64,000 bases of DNA from the NCBI GenBank assembly GCA_030770425.1, contig JASJFT010000239.1, positions 1-64,000 of the forward strand, read 5' to 3'. This document shows positions 1-14,200 of the stretch, piece by piece. Position 1 is the stretch's first letter, and every line of letters starts with the position of its first letter. A program made the translations under genes and the position numbers. Source of the DNA: Darksidea phi. Taxonomy: Eukaryota; Ascomycota; Dothideomycetes; Pleosporales; Lentitheciaceae. The notes under the pieces were generated by a model that ran no database searches, was not told the DNA's origin, and saw only the letters and a list, made by a program, of their open reading frames with translations.

Positions 1-350
1 AGTTTAGATACGATCGAGCCGGCGGTATTATACGACTAGAGCGAAGGACGTAGCGGGCGAGACGAAGACGACGAGCTGTGGAAGTCTTAGGACCTTTGGG
101 TATTATTAGGACCTAGGAAGAAAATAAAGAATAGGGCTTGGATACCCGTAGAGGGGGACGTTACCTACTCTTATACCTAGGTAAGGGGCGGAATAACTAG
201 GGTACCGGGCTAAGAAAAGAATTACTGGTGCGTGTACACGGGTTGCGGCGTAGTATGGAAAGAATTACCGGAATAATTAGGCTACTACTAAATAGGGTTA
301 CGAGAAAGGGAACGCGACTTCGAGGACGAAGCTTCGGAGGGGGGAGCGAG
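1..350 (+). mobile_element. Family A Gypsy element (A0), internal 3' end, cut by the window edge
   Basis: This stretch matches the sequence just before the 3' LTR of copy A1 (about 37,270-37,616), for example the purine-rich run and the segment resembling cgaggacgaagctt directly before the LTR. It is the last part of the internal region of a family A element lying mostly to the left of the window. It is less heavily RIP-mutated than the other copies: several TG and CA dinucleotides survive. No open frame remains. Confidence 0.75.
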
Positions 351-785
351 TATTACAACCCTACGCGAATTACAGGATACGGGGCATCCCGAGAAGGTTA
401 GAAGCTAAGATAAGGGCTTAGTTAGTAATCCAATATTACGTGATAATGATCTGGTTAATCTGTGTCTTAGCGAACAGAGCAAATAGAGTATGACCAACAA
501 TGATCTGGTTGATCTATATCTTAGCGAACAGAGTAAGTAGAGCAAAGTAAAGCGGGACAGATATAAGAAGATGGAGGATCTCTTAGGTTTTCTGTCTTGA
601 TTCTTTGTAGTTAATCTTTAGTTCTTTACCTAATACTTACGAATAAGATTGGATCTTTTCCTAAGTGGTTATTCTAGTAATAGAATTCGTTGACTTGATC
701 TTAACCTATCAGAAACCAACGGTGCGATAAACGTTCTATCGGCCCTAACCCGGATCCCGTATAAAGGTACGTACAACGCATAACA
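351..785 (+). repeat. Family A LTR, subtype I (3' LTR of A0)
   Basis: The 435-bp LTR starts TATTACAACCC (TGTTACAACCC before RIP) and ends GCATAACA, giving the usual TG...CA ends within a short TGTTA/TAACA inverted repeat. It is the least mutated copy and shows the ancestral bases. Subtype I carries two 54-bp direct repeats, starting near 445 and 499, built around aatgatctggtt and cttagcgaacagag. Subtype II LTRs instead carry short gaagttata repeats. The sequence after 785 is Helitron remnant, so A0 probably inserted into that Helitron; its other TSD lies outside the window. Confidence 0.88.
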
Positions 786-3720
786 ATATCCTTAATTAAA
801 TAGAAAGGATAGTAAAGTATTAGTATAACGCGAGTAAAGTCTTTAGTATATACTATAGGCGAATAGAGAGAATAGTACTTTAAGATACGTAGCTTTACTC
901 GAGCTTAATACTTAAAAGATAGATAGTAGATATAATAAAGAAGAAAGTTAAGATAGTTAACCCCCTTAAGTATAGCTAGTCGCTCTTTATATTTAGTAAA
1001 GAGTAATTAACCTTACTAAAAAGGAACTTAGTCGTTACTATCATCTTCGGGAGTATTAGATACCTCTTATTACTAATTTCGAAAGATAAAAGTAATTAGA
1101 TACTCTATCTTAGGATAATAATTAACGTTAATTACTACCCGAGAGTAGTAAACTAAGGGTAAGCTAAAGAGAATATAATAGACTTCTTAAGTACTATAGT
1201 CCCGTTAGCTAGTAGACCTATTTAGGAGCTTAAAAGTAAAAGAGAAGAGTATATTTTTATTATTTAAATAAGGAAGAACTTAGACTACTATCTCTTTATA
1301 TAATAGAGTTAATATTTCTTCCTTTATAGTATAAACCCCTATATACTCTATTACTCTAATAGTACTAGTATAGGGCTAGATATTCGTATTCGCGCGCTAG
1401 CTAAGGGCTATAACCCGGTTATATATATTAAGCTAGGGATAATTTTAATAAGGTTAAAGACGAAGGTAGATCTTTTCTAGAATCTTTTCAAATTATAGAC
1501 CTAAGTTAAGTAGCTATAGTACGTTAAAGTAATAAACCTCCTATTTAGTTACCTTATTTTTCTTCTTATAATACGAATTCTAATAATAATAGAGATAGTA
1601 GCGAGTAAAAATAGAGGCTAGCTCTCTAAAGTTAAATATTATCTACTTAAATAGTAACGATAATAGTAATCTATCTTCTAATATATCCTAAGTATTTAGT
1701 TTAAGGTAGATAGTATTAATATAATATTTTTAATACTAAGTAAGTCGGTTCCTTAAAAACTCTATACTCTAGCTATCTAGCTTATAGTCCGGGCTAGAAG
1801 TATAGTAATAGAAATAGAGACTATAATTATAAGTACTCCTACGTCCTTACTACTTATATTAATTCTACGAATTAACGACCTCGAACTTTAGCTTAATAAT
1901 ATATTTTTTAAATAGCTCGAATTATTAATAGAACTAGTATAATATAATATAAGGATAGTTCTAGATAAAGTCTTAGGTAAGTCGCGTATACTATATAAAA
2001 GTAGTAGTTTTCTACTCTTTAAACTAAGGTATAAATCGTAATAGATTATACTAATAATAATTTATAGTAGAGTATATAATAAAGAGATATAAAGAGGATA
2101 GCTAGCGAACCTATAATATAGTTAGTATTAGTCTCGGTATTAGTCTCTAATCTAGAAAGAGTTAAGATAGAATATACTATAACCTCGAGATTTTTACCCT
2201 TTTATACCTAATATATACGAGATCCCCGAATCGTAGTAAAGTAATAAATAATAGAATTAATTAGTCGTAGACTACTATTAAGGCTATTAAATACGGCCCT
2301 AATATCCTCCGTAGTAATAGGATTAATATCTATTATATAATTAATAAAGAAATTAGTCTTAACTATAGTCTACCTTCGTAGAAGGGTATTAAATATAGTA
2401 AATTAAAACTAAGAGTAGCGCGTAAATCGCCTATTCTTATAGTATATAATATAACGAATATACGTAAGGTAGTCTATTATATACTACTAGGGCCGTATAA
2501 AATTAGTAGTACTAATTAAATAGAGGATAGAAAAGATAAAACTAAGAAGAGGCTCCTAACTATTAAACTTTATAATAGGCGTCTAGTAGATAGAACCTAT
2601 AGTAAGATATATAGCTTCTCTTTAACCTTATATTTACTAGTAGAGAGTCTTAAACTCCCCTATATCTAGAAGGAGATTAGGTATAGCTAACGTATCTATC
2701 TCTATATCTTTATTATCCGAGCTAGTAAGATCTAAACTACTATAATTAGACTCTATATTATTAATAGACTCCTCTAGTATAAATTAACTTATATACGGTC
2801 TACTAGAATTAGTTAATAGAGAAGAGGATACTATAGAAGTACTACTAGTATTAGGTAAGATATTAGCTACGTTCTTAAGTAGGATAGATACGGTCTATAT
2901 AAGTAGGGTATCTATAGAAGTATAGAATAGACTAGAATAATCTACTTATATATTAGACCTAGTACCTAGCGCTAAGTATAGTCTATCGTTATACTTAATC
3001 TTAATAAATTAATTATTAATAAACGCGTCTATAGGAAGCTATTAAATAGCGTTATAATTAATTTCGATATCGTAGTAACTAGGGTAATTATACTTTAAGA
3101 AGAATAGCTACTAAAGTATAACTAATCGGCGTACCTTAAAGTCCTTCTTAAACTAACGGTCGATTATATCCCTATTATCGTCGTCTAATTAGGGTAGCTT
3201 AAGAATAATAATATTTAACTTAAAAGGTAAAAGAGGAAGCTTATAAAATATTCGACTAATATTTATAGTAAAATAGTAGATATAACCCCTATACTTTTAC
3301 TATAATCTATAATACTACTAAATTTCTATAAAGACGTATACTTAGGCTATTAGTATCTCCTCTACGTCCGTTAAAAGTAGAAGAGTAATTAGTAATAAAC
3401 TAGGGTCTATACTATTTATAGCCCCGTAAAGTAGAATCTAATTAAGGTCGTTAGAGTACTTAACTCTATTATTATAATATACTAGGTATTTATAGTTATA
3501 TACCCTAATCCGAAACTAGCGACGATTATAGATAGTATATATCTATATCTACTCTTTATTTAACTCCTTATAAAACTTACTAATTAGGGCTTTATTTAAG
3601 TCTAATATTACTTAGTCGTTTAGGTAGTCGTTCTTATTAAAGTCGATTTAGGGTAGAACGGGAGGGAGGTTATATATATAAGATTCGACTTCCCTAAAGT
3701 TATTAATAGTAAGGGTATAT
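786..3720 (-). mobile_element. Helitron coding remnant, RIP-degraded (N-terminal part of a Rep-helicase protein)
   Basis: Read on the minus strand with RIP-type stops (TAG/TAA from CAG/CAA/TGG) bridged, one frame runs from about 3,700 to about 1,400 and matches fungal Helitron proteins. The N-terminal domain is seen near 3,300-3,190 (RGYIYYF, KLPLLP, later KKDFKVRR and YDIEI). A Helitron_like_N-type region is near 2,600-2,180 (KFNSQEPLL, NFIRPQQY, RRFTRYSQF, IRGSRIYQ). A candidate Rep HxH motif is turned into Tyr-Phe-Tyr at 1,605-1,613 (RASLYFYS). No helicase domain is found, so the C-terminal half was probably separated by the A0 insertion at 786. Termini were not located. The family call rests on motif order and spacing that I recognise, not on a search. 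Confidence 0.7.
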
Positions 3721-3770
3721 TTATTAGGACTAATACTATAATTAATACCCGCGTCGTTACCCGAACCTAG

Positions 3771-4070
3771 TATAACGTACTAGATATTAGACTAAGTAGA
3801 GTATAATAGCTAAGAGAAAGATAGATCTAGAACGACGTACTAGAGATTAGACTAAGTAGAACGTAATAGCTAAGAGAAAGGTAGATCCCGTATAACGTAC
3901 TAGAGATTAGACTAAGTAAAGTATAATAACTAAGAGGAAGGTAAAACTAGTACGACGTACTAGAGATTAGATTAAGTAGAGTATAATAGCTAAGAGGGAG
4001 GTAAAATCAATACGACGCGCTAGAGATTAGACTAAGTAGAGCGTAATAGCTAAGAGGGAGGCGGATTATC
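3771..4070 (+). repeat. Five tandem copies of a 60-bp unit
   Basis: Five head-to-tail units of exactly 60 bp start at 3,771, 3,831, 3,891, 3,951 and 4,011. Each carries acgtactagagattag, then actaagtagag, then aatagctaagag. Differences between units are mostly RIP-type transitions. The period is 20 codons, and the repeat runs in frame into the degraded reading frame that follows, so it probably encoded a 20-residue protein repeat. It is not a CRISPR: there are no unique spacers and the genome is eukaryotic. Confidence 0.9.
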
Positions 4071-4640
4071 GCTCGCTTAAAAGGTCGATTAAGATAGCGG
4101 TAATAACTAAGTAGTAGAGTCTATCTATAGTATAAAGGGTACGCTCGGAATACTTAAGCTAGGTACTAGTATTAGTAATAGAAGTTAAGAAAGCGGACTA
4201 AGATTAAGCTACTTTAAGGGAGAAGAGGAAGTACTACCTTATATAAAAGGTTTATTATCGCGGCTAGTTCAAGCTCTCTTACGTCTAGCTAGGTAGTATA
4301 ATAAATACTAGCGCTTCTATCTACTATTCTTAAACTAATTACGAGAAGCTAGTAGAGCTTTATCGTATTAAGCGTAGAAGGGGCTAGTAGGTTATATTAA
4401 AGATATTAGTACTAGATAGGAGTATTCTTAGTAGAAAGGGTAATACCTATATAAAAAAAAAGTATTAGTCTAGGTATTAGTTACTATATTAGTTATTTAC
4501 GTAGTATAGCGGATTTTAATAGGATATAGTTAGAGAAGTAGCTAAAAAGTCTATAGCCTTCGTAATTAGATATAGCCCTATAGTAGTATAAAATAATTAG
4601 CTATTAGATATTTAAATATTATCTATCCGAATAGAGTAAT
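4071..4640 (+). pseudogene. RIP-degraded reading frame of unknown family after the 60-bp repeats
   Basis: With RIP-type stops bridged, a plus-strand frame continues from the 60-bp repeats to about 4,640. It is rich in basic residues and Gln/Glu-like positions, with segments such as KLVELYRIKRRRG and LDRSILSRKGN. I do not recognise the family. It could be the gag region of element C, whose pol follows from about 4,830, or an unrelated captured gene with an internal repeat. A short repeated motif (ctatcctagtaattt, three times near 4,650-4,720) separates it from the pol sequence. Confidence 0.35.
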
Positions 4641-4829
4641 ACCGCTAACCTATCCTAGTAATTTCTCTAATCTATCCTAGTAATTTCTCTAACTTATCCT
4701 AGTAATTACCGCTAACTACTTATAGAACTAATAGGGATATTTTACTTTAGTAGACCCGAATATATATACTACGCTCGTACCTCGCTCCGTAATAATTAAC
4801 TTTAGTACTTTAATTTTAAATTTATTAGT

Positions 4830-7800
4830 AAAATTACTCCTAACTTAAAATATAACTATATTATTAATCTTAAAGAGAAAAAGATACTATTAAATTTTCT
4901 TATTTATAATTTTTCTAAAAGAGAACTTAAGATTTTAAGAGAATACCTTAATAACTTTCTAAAGAAGAAATAAATTTAGCCTAATAAGTCTTTAATAAGA
5001 GCTCTAATACTTTTTATACCTAAAATTAATAATATACTTTAATTATATATTAATTATAAGAGTTTAAATAAGGTAATAATTAAAAATTATTACCTTATAC
5101 TCCTTATAAGTGAGATACTAGACTAATTATCTAGAGCTAAGATCTTTATAAAACTTAATTTTTATAAAGTATACTATTAGTTATATATTAAGAAGAATAA
5201 TAAGTAAAAGATAATATTTAAAATATACTATAACTATTTTAAATACTTAATAATATTATTTAGTCTTATAAATATATCTACTATATTTTAGTTATATATC
5301 TATAAAGTCTTAGATAACCTATTAAATAGAATATATATTATCTATTTAGACGATATCTTTATATACTTTAAAAAGAAAAAGAATTATAAATAATATATTT
5401 ATAAAGTTCTTAAGAGATTATATAATTAAGAACTCTATTATAAAATCTTAAAGTATATCTTTTCTATAAAGTTAGTAGAGTTTTTTAACTTTATTATAAC
5501 CCTCTATAGAGTAGTTATAGACCTAGTACAGGTCTAAATAATTAAAGAGTAATTAGAGTCTAAGAGCTATTAAATATTTAAGTATTTCTTAAGTTTATAA
5601 ACTTTTATTAATAATTTATTTATAACTACTTTAATATTATTTATTTACTTCTAAAATATATAATCTTAACGTAGAACCTAATACTAGTTTAATAGGATTT
5701 TAGTAAGAATATATTAGTAGAAAAGTTAAAGAAAATTAAGAAGGATTTTACGAAGTAGTATATCTTTTAATCTTAACTAAAGAATATATATAATATATTT
5801 CTTATACTTTATAAACTCTTTATAAAAGCTCTTATCTTCTAGTACTTTAATCTAGTAAAACTTATAATAGTTATTATTAATATTTCTAAGTTTACTATAA
5901 TAGCTATTCTATTATAGCTATAATTAATAGTACTCTTAATAAAGAAATACTAGAAACTAGTTATATTCTTTAGTTATAAGTTTACTAGACTATAAGTTTA
6001 ATAGAATACTTATAATAAAAAGTTATTTACTATTATAAAAATCTTTAAATAGTAGTAATACTATTTTAAGTATATTTTAAATACTATTCGTATACTATAT
6101 AATTATAATAATCTAAGATATTTTATAACTATAAAGGTACTCTTATCTAAATAAGTATACTAGACTAAAGAGTTAGTTTATTTTAATTTTAAGATCGAAT
6201 ATAAGTCTAGTATAAAAAATTTAATTAATATACTATTATAATAATCTAATTATATCGAAGGCTTTTAGCTTAAAAAGAGAAAAGTATTAAAAAATATTAT
6301 ACTTCCTATATTTTAAAATAAACTCTAGGTATAGGAACTTCGAAAGCCTATAGCTCTATATACTAAAGATTAAATAATATATAAATTTAATCTTATTAAT
6401 AAGAATTTATAAATAATCTATTAGGAATTTAAAGATAACGTAAATTATTCTACTATAGAATCCCTTAATATAATACTAGTTTTTAATAATATATCGTCTA
6501 TTAATCTTAATCTATCTATAGACGGGGACGATAAATCTAAAGAATAATTAAAAGGCTCGAATCTAGCTTTAATATTCTTTTAATATTATAAAGTATTTTT
6601 TACTTTTATATTATATAAGTCTTTACTAGAAGTTATAAATAATAACTTACCCTTTAGCTAGAAAACCCCTAGACTATTATCGAACTATATTTAAGAAGTA
6701 TAAAAATATAATATAGTCTATTATAAGAATATATAATATATATAAAAGTTCGAGAGTAAAGAAGAATAAAAGAATATATCTTTATAGATTATAGATTCGA
6801 AGGGCGTTTTTTAAAGAGTAGGAAAAGTATAGATTTTAAATAATAAAGTTCTTTATTAAGTTATTCTTATAAAGAATTATAATAACCCTCTAAAGGGCTA
6901 TTATAGAGTAGATAAGACTATTAAACTCCTATAAAGGAAGTACTATTAACTAAAGTTTTAAATAAAGATTAATATATATATATAAGACTAGGTAGCTTAT
7001 TAGATAAATAAAATATAAAGATATAAATTATAGGGGTTACTAGAACTAATTCCTCTATTATAAAAGCTATAGTATAATTACTTTCTAGACTTTATTACTA
7101 ATCTACTAGAATCTAAGAATTCTAAGGATAATATTTATAATATAGTACTAGTACTTATTAATTACTTCTCGAAGCTAGTCCGGTATCTATCTATAATAAA
7201 GAATATTATTATAAGTATATTAGTTAACTTATTATTTATAGAAGTATTTATAAAGGTCGGACCCCTATTATTACTAATCTTAAATTAAGACTCTATCTTT
7301 ACTAGTAAATTCTAGTTAAATATTTTTTTTATTTTAATATTAAATAATAAATAAGTATAGCCTTTTACTTATAAACGAATAGCTAAACTAAATATTAGAA
7401 TTAGGAGCTTAAAATATACCTATAGATATATCTAAACTATTAGTAGAATAACTAGTATTAACTACTTCTAATAATAGAATACGTATATAACTCTAAGATT
7501 TATTTAAATTATAATATATATTCTATTAAAATTATAATAAATATTAAACTTAAAAATTTTAATAATATAGAAGACGAGTATTAGCTTTATTAACTACCTA
7601 GTAATTAAAGTATAAACGAAAAGACCCTAAGTATATATTAAAGAGTTATTAACTTTCTAACTAGCTAGATATAATAGTTTTCTAATACTTAAAATATATT
7701 AACCTATACTTAAGAGAACTAATAATACTAATATAACTTAAAATAAATAAGTAAATATTTCGTTATTAGTAAAAAGATAATATTAAAGACTACTAATATT

Positions 7801-7936
7801 AAAACTAAGTATTTTTTAAAGAAGTTAAATATAAAGTACTTAGGACCCTTCGTTATTTAAATTAAATATAGGAAGCTAAACTACTAACTTAAGTTATTTT
7901 TATTAATATTTTAGTTATATTCTATTTTTTATATAT
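4830..7936 (+). mobile_element. Element C: Ty3/Gypsy pol remnant (RT, RNase H, integrase)
   Basis: A RIP-degraded pol reads on the plus strand. The reverse transcriptase runs from about 4,830 (YNYIINLKEKK, LREYLNNF, YKSLNKV) to about 5,500, with its catalytic motif YLDD still intact at 5,343-5,354. RNase H-like sequence follows to about 6,350, then integrase to 7,936. The integrase C-terminal signature (YLGPFVIQI, then LNYQLKL) is present and is interrupted at 7,936 by element B1; the frame resumes at 15,406 with the chromodomain. No LTR of C was identified on either side, so it is probably a truncated old copy. Confidence 0.75.
7932..7936. repeat. Left target-site duplication of B1 (tatat)
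   Basis: The 5-bp sequence tatat directly precedes the left LTR of B1 and is repeated at 15,401-15,405 directly after the right LTR. Removing B1 joins the integrase C-terminus of element C to its chromodomain. Confidence 0.85.
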
Positions 7937-8204
7937 TATTACGGCCCGTTCCCTAGGTAACCCGGTTATTTTACTTATTTCCTATTTCGGTTAGTAGATT
8001 AGGTAATCCCGAGGATTAGTCTAATAGTTAGTTAGCTTATTTAGCGCGCTAAGTCCTATTCGGGTATAAGAACCCCTTATTCTTATACCCTTATAGCGCT
8101 ATCTTAGAATAGCTTTAATATACCGATTTTACTATTAGTTAATTAGAAGGCTACCTTAGCTATTATAACTCCTAGTTAACTATACTTAGTCCTAGGGTCT
8201 TATA
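7937..8204 (+). repeat. Family B LTR (5' LTR of B1)
   Basis: 268-bp LTR starting TATTACGGCCCGTTCCC and ending GGGTCTTATA (TG...CA converted to TA...TA by RIP). It matches the LTRs at 15,134, 40,309 and 48,658. Confidence 0.92.
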
Positions 8205-11200
8205 TTATCCTAAGATCTCTAATTTTCGGCTAGAGATAATAGTTAAATATTAACCTCTATAATCCCTAGAGGTCTACGGTACTTAGGGTAGATAGTATAT
8301 AGTACTTCCTTAGGTAAGCCTTAAAACTAACTACTTTAAGCCTCGATATTACTAAAGTACCTAGTATCTCCCTTAGAGAGAAGAGACCTATAAAAGTATT
8401 ATATAGGGTTAGACTTATATTCTAAATTCTATAATTAACTTATCTTTATATAATTAATTAAATCGCTAAATTAGTATAATAATAAAATAATTAATTCTCT
8501 AAGCTAAGTAGGTCCTTCTAAGTCTACTTTACTAAATAAGCTACCCTCCCGTAAGACCTCCCTATAGAAGAAAGATAAAGAAAAGGATAAGACTATAAGT
8601 AAAACTATAAGTAGAGCTAAAAGTATATATTTAAGAAGCTAAAGATTTCTATCTAAAGATAGAGAGTATAAATACTAATTAGCTAATACGCGTACCCTAA
8701 CTTAGTTAGAAAGGTTTATTAATCTATAAATATAGATTAATCTCTAGTCCCTTTAAGCTATCTATTCTTACTAGAAAGATAATAGTATCTTTCTAAAGAA
8801 TATAGAGTAAGAAGTTAGCTACTATATATAGAGACTCTAATTATTTAAAAAAATAATCGACCTAGAATATCTTATTTAATAACTACTAAAGAATAAAAGA
8901 TTCCTCTTAATTATAATATAGTTCGAGAATTATTAAAAATCTAGAAAGACTTAGATCTTATAGTTAACGTTCTAATAGATAATAGTCTCCGTTTAGTTAT
9001 AATCTAAAGACTAGTAATTATACTTAGTACTAGTATTATTATTAGAAATATCTATATAAAATCCCTAACTAATAAGTACTTATAATATTAGAAAACTCTT
9101 AGTAATATAGTTACTAAGCTAAAGAAGAAGCTTTAATAGTACTAGAAGATTATAAATTAATAGTAGAGTTTAGAAGAAGATCTTAAGTAGTTCTTTCCTA
9201 CGGCTACTTATACTAAAGTCGGACTAGTAATCCTTCTCTAGTATAATACTCGCTTTACGTCTATTTTTAAGGCTTTACTATTATAGTATAATTCTAATAG
9301 TAGATAAGTTACTAGAAAGACGAGATACCTTCTTACTATAGTATTCTTAAATAATATAGATTCTAGTCTCTATAGAATCCTATAGATACCCGGACTATCT
9401 AGAAGATTCTAATAAGACTTAGTCTAATATTTAACCCTTAGATCGATTTTCTTAATAGAAGTATAAGAGATCGATTTAATTCTATTTCTACTACTAGCCC
9501 TATATAGTTCTCCTCTATTTAGTCCTTCTTACGAAGATCTCTATAAGTTATTAGTAAGCTTAGATAGACTATTTCTTATTAAAAGAAAGAAATAAACTAC
9601 CTCTATAAGGTCTTTATTAACTCTATTAAGATTTATAATTATTATCTTAGATAATAGAATATAAGTTCTTATTTAGAAAGAGAATATTATAGAGAATTAT
9701 TAAAGTAACTCTTTATAAATCTTTAACTCCTAGAAGACTATATTTTATCCTAATCCTATCTTATTTAAGAATAATAGAGAGTTTAAGTTAAAGAATAGCT
9801 CTATAATATAGAATAGAAACTTACTATTAATAAGAACTAGTACGTATAAGAAACCTCCTAGTAGATAGCTAAGATCTATTAAGTCTATATTATATCCTAA
9901 TTAGTAGGTCTAGTAAAAGATTATATTTAGATATAACTAAATTTTAGAAAAGAAGAAGTAGACTTTATATCTAATATAGACCTATTATAATATATTAAAA
10001 GCTATTATAAAGATTTTTATATAAAGAAGAAGATAAAAGTTAAATTCTATTAATTATATATAAACGTATTTAGTAAAGTTAGTAACTTTATTAAGAATTT
10101 TAAATATCTAATAATAGAGGTCTATCTATCTTATTACTAGTAGAATAAAGAATTTATAGATAAGCTCTACTTTAAGCTAAAAAATAAAATAGATTTATTT
10201 AATAATAGTAATTCTATCTTTAGTAAGCTTTATAAATATATAATTTTAGCTACTAAAATACTACTTAAGAATAACTAATACTAAAAGATCTAGCTTATCT
10301 AAAGTAACTAATTAGTTACTTTTAAGAGAAAGTAGTTAACTATAAGTAGACCCTTCTCTAATAAGTTAAAAAAGAAGTCTATTTACTTTAAAAATATATT
10401 TAAGCTTTATAACTACTCTTTTAAAGAGTATAAGAAGTAAGACTATTACTTTAATTATAGGAAAAGAAATAAGTAGTAAAACTACTCTAACTATATTATA
10501 TATAAAGTAATATAAAATACTATAAAAGTAAAAATTAATACTATCTTTTTTAATAATTTTAAAAAAGAAGTTTATTTAAACTTCCTATATAAAGAGAAAA
10601 GTAGTTTAGAGTATAACTCTAATACCTTCTTTATAGTATTAAAAAATAAAAGCTACTAAAAGAGGGCTTCTCCCTAGCGGCCTATATAGGAGTAATTAAA
10701 CCCCTTAATTATTAATAATTTATTAAAATACTATAACTTATTAATTTAAAATTATTTATACTTTCTATTTAACTTATAGTAAATAACCTAGCTATATAGC
10801 TAAAAGGATTAGTAAATAGTAGTACTAGCGCGTACCTATTAGTCTACTCTAAATATTTAAAGGTAGTAAAAAAAAAGCTAAAGTCCGTCTTCTATTAACT
10901 AAAGAAACTAATCCCTTTTAATAGGTTTAATAGAAAATATAGTTATTTAGTCGATATAACTATCTAAACTAATCTATTAATCTAAGAAAAGAATATATCT
11001 ACTTAGTTCTTCTTCTATAAATTTAGGTATTATAATATAATACTTAGAAGAAATTTTTTTAAGTAAATCTAGTCCTTAATTAACTATTATAACTAGACTT
11101 TATACTAATTAGATAATACTCTAAAGTAGATAAAATATAATCTAACTACTATAAAAAAGCTAGATCTAAAGCTAGAACTAGAATACTAGGACGATATTTT

Positions 11201-14200
11201 ATATCGCGACGACCTAATAAATTAGTAGATTAAAGTATAAAAGAAGGTCTACTTACTTAAAAAGAATTTAATACTTAGTTTAAAGATTTCTATTAAGACT
11301 CTTATAATTCTCTAGAACGAGGTCTATAAGTCTACTAAAGCCCTACTATAAATAATAAAGAACTAGTAAGCTACTTCTAAAGAAATATAAAGGAATATAG
11401 ATAGTAATATTAATAATAGTTTAAAAGATATTAAATCTAAAAAAAGCTAATAAGGTTACTAAAAAAATAATAGAAAGAAAAAAAAAGTAATATCTATTTT
11501 TAATAATCTACTAGAATAGACTACTAGTAATAAGTTTAATATATATTTTCTCGAATCTTCTAATATATAGAAGCTCGTAGATAAGAAAGAAGTTATACTA
11601 AAAACTATTAGTTTATATAAAGTTAACTTATTAATTAAAAATAGATAATTAAAAAACTTAATAAAATAGAATATATAAGATATAATAGTAGAGAAACTCC
11701 CTTATAAAAGTTATATAGGGGCTATTCTAGACTACTTCTTAAAAGTTAACTTAAATAAGCTACCCTTTAGAAGAGAGAGTATTAACTATAAAATTATTTT
11801 TAAAAATAATATAGATAAACTTAATATAAGCCTACTTTATAATATATCTCTTAAATATTTAAAATTAGTAAAAGCTTACTTAGAAGAGTACTTAAAGAAA
11901 GACTTTATTATAACTAGTAACGTTAACTTTACCTTATTTATTCTATTTACTAAAAAGCTAAAAGGAGGATAAAGATTCTATATTAATTACTAGAAAATTA
12001 ATATAGTTATAAAGAAGAATATTATAACTATTCTTTTAATTAAAGAAATACTAATATAACTTTTTAAAGTAAAGATATTTACTAAGCTAGACGTATATTA
12101 AGCCTTCTATTATATTAGACTAGACCTTAATATAGAAGATCTTATAACTTTTAAAATATAATATAGAAATTATAAATATTATATCTTATCTTTTAGACTA
12201 TATAATAGACTAGTAACCTTTTAGTACTATATTAATTAAGTACTTAAGAATAAAATTAATAAGATCTATACTATCTATATAGATAATATTTTAATCTACT
12301 TAAAAAACCCTCTTAAGTATAAGAAATATATACGTAAAATTCTAAATAAGTTTAGAAAGACTAGACTATAGGTTAATATTAAAAAGAGTAAGTTTATAGT
12401 TATTAAGATAAAGTTCTTAAATTTTATTATTAGTACTAAAGAGATTTATATAGATCTTAATAAGATAGTAGCTATTAAAAACTAAAAAAAATCTATAATT
12501 CTAAAAGGACTATAAGCTTATCTAGACTTCTATAACTACTACTATAAGTAGTTAAAAGACTACGGTTATATAGTCTACCTATTTATCTAACTATTATAAA
12601 AGAGAAAATTCTATACCTTTAGGTCTAAAGAGTAAGCTATATTTAAAAAAAGTAAGATATTATTATATTTAGACGTTATTATAAGATATTACTCGCCCTA
12701 CTATAGGACCTATATAGAAACTAATATAAGTAATAGTATTTTAGTAGATATCTTTATATAGCTTTAAGATAATAAAATCTAATAATCTATAGTCTACTTT
12801 ATAAAGATAATAAAGTCTATAGAAATAAACTATAAAATCTATAATAAGAAGATACTTATAGTTATAAAAGAATTAAATAAATAAAGAACTTAACTTATAA
12901 AATTATAACTAAATAAATTCTTTTAAGTTATTATTAATTACTAGATACTAAAGTATTTCTTAACTAAGTATAAAGTAACCTTATAATAGACTTACTAGAC
13001 TAAAAAGCTCGTAGATTACTACTATACTATTTATTATTACTCCGAAACTACTAATATTATTATAGATACTCTCTCTTAAAAATAAAAAGAGTTAAAAATT
13101 TAAAAAAAAAAGATAAAGCTATTAGGACTTATATCTTTATTCTTTCTAAATAGACTTTTACTATAATAGCTATCTTAATAATTACTACTAATACCTAGAA
13201 TCCTAAGTATAAAACTAAAGTTTACTCTTATTTACTTTTTAATTATATACTTTATAAAAATTATATATATATTATACTTAAACTAAAGTAAAAGTTAGCT
13301 TATTAAAGATATAAGTATCTATCTCTAACCCTATCTAGACTCCTCCTTTAAAAAGAGAAGTTAGTAGTATCTAAAGTAAGGTTCCTTAAGATTTATCTTA
13401 TCTAGATAATATATACTATATAGATTACTACTTATCTAGATATAAAGAAAACTATTAGACTCTTAAAAGACCTATATTCCTAGGGTATAATAAATAAAAA
13501 TATAAAATATTATATAAGAAACTATAAATAGTACTAATAGAGTTATAAGTTTTAAGATAAGACTCTAGATCTTCTTAAACTACTTTTTATACCTAAAAGA
13601 ATATAGAAAGATATCTTTATAGACTTTAAAAACTTTCTAAAGAACTATAAAAGATATAATAATATATTTATAATAATATATAGATTTAAAATATACTTTC
13701 TTATTACTCTACTTTAAGACTACTACTATTAAAGATATAACTACTCTTTACTATATATATATATAGTAAGTCTTTAGTCCTCTATATACTATAGTCTTAA
13801 ATTAAGATTTATAGTTTAAATTAGACTTTATAAAAGAATTATATAGATTTATAGAAATTAACTAACTATTATCTATAACTTACTATCTATAGACTAATAA
13901 TAATATAGAAGTTTTTAATTAATAGTTAGACTAATAATTATACCCCTTTATAAACTTCTATTAGGATAATTAGTCTAATCTTCTATTTAGTATAGACTAG
14001 GTCTAAGTAATTCTTTCGTATAATATAATAGGATTTTTTTTATTTAAAATCGAATTTAGTTATAAGACTTATTACTACTAGAATTAGTAAGAATATATCT
14101 ATAAACCTTCTAAATTACTAGATAATATAACTACGTAGGTAGTCCAAGAGTTTATAAAAATCTAAACTAATATAGTCTAATAGATTTACGACTACGTCTA

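Noticed and set aside
3771..4070. CRISPR-like array of regular repeats
   Set aside because: The units are contiguous 60-bp tandem copies without variable spacers, and the genome is clearly fungal.
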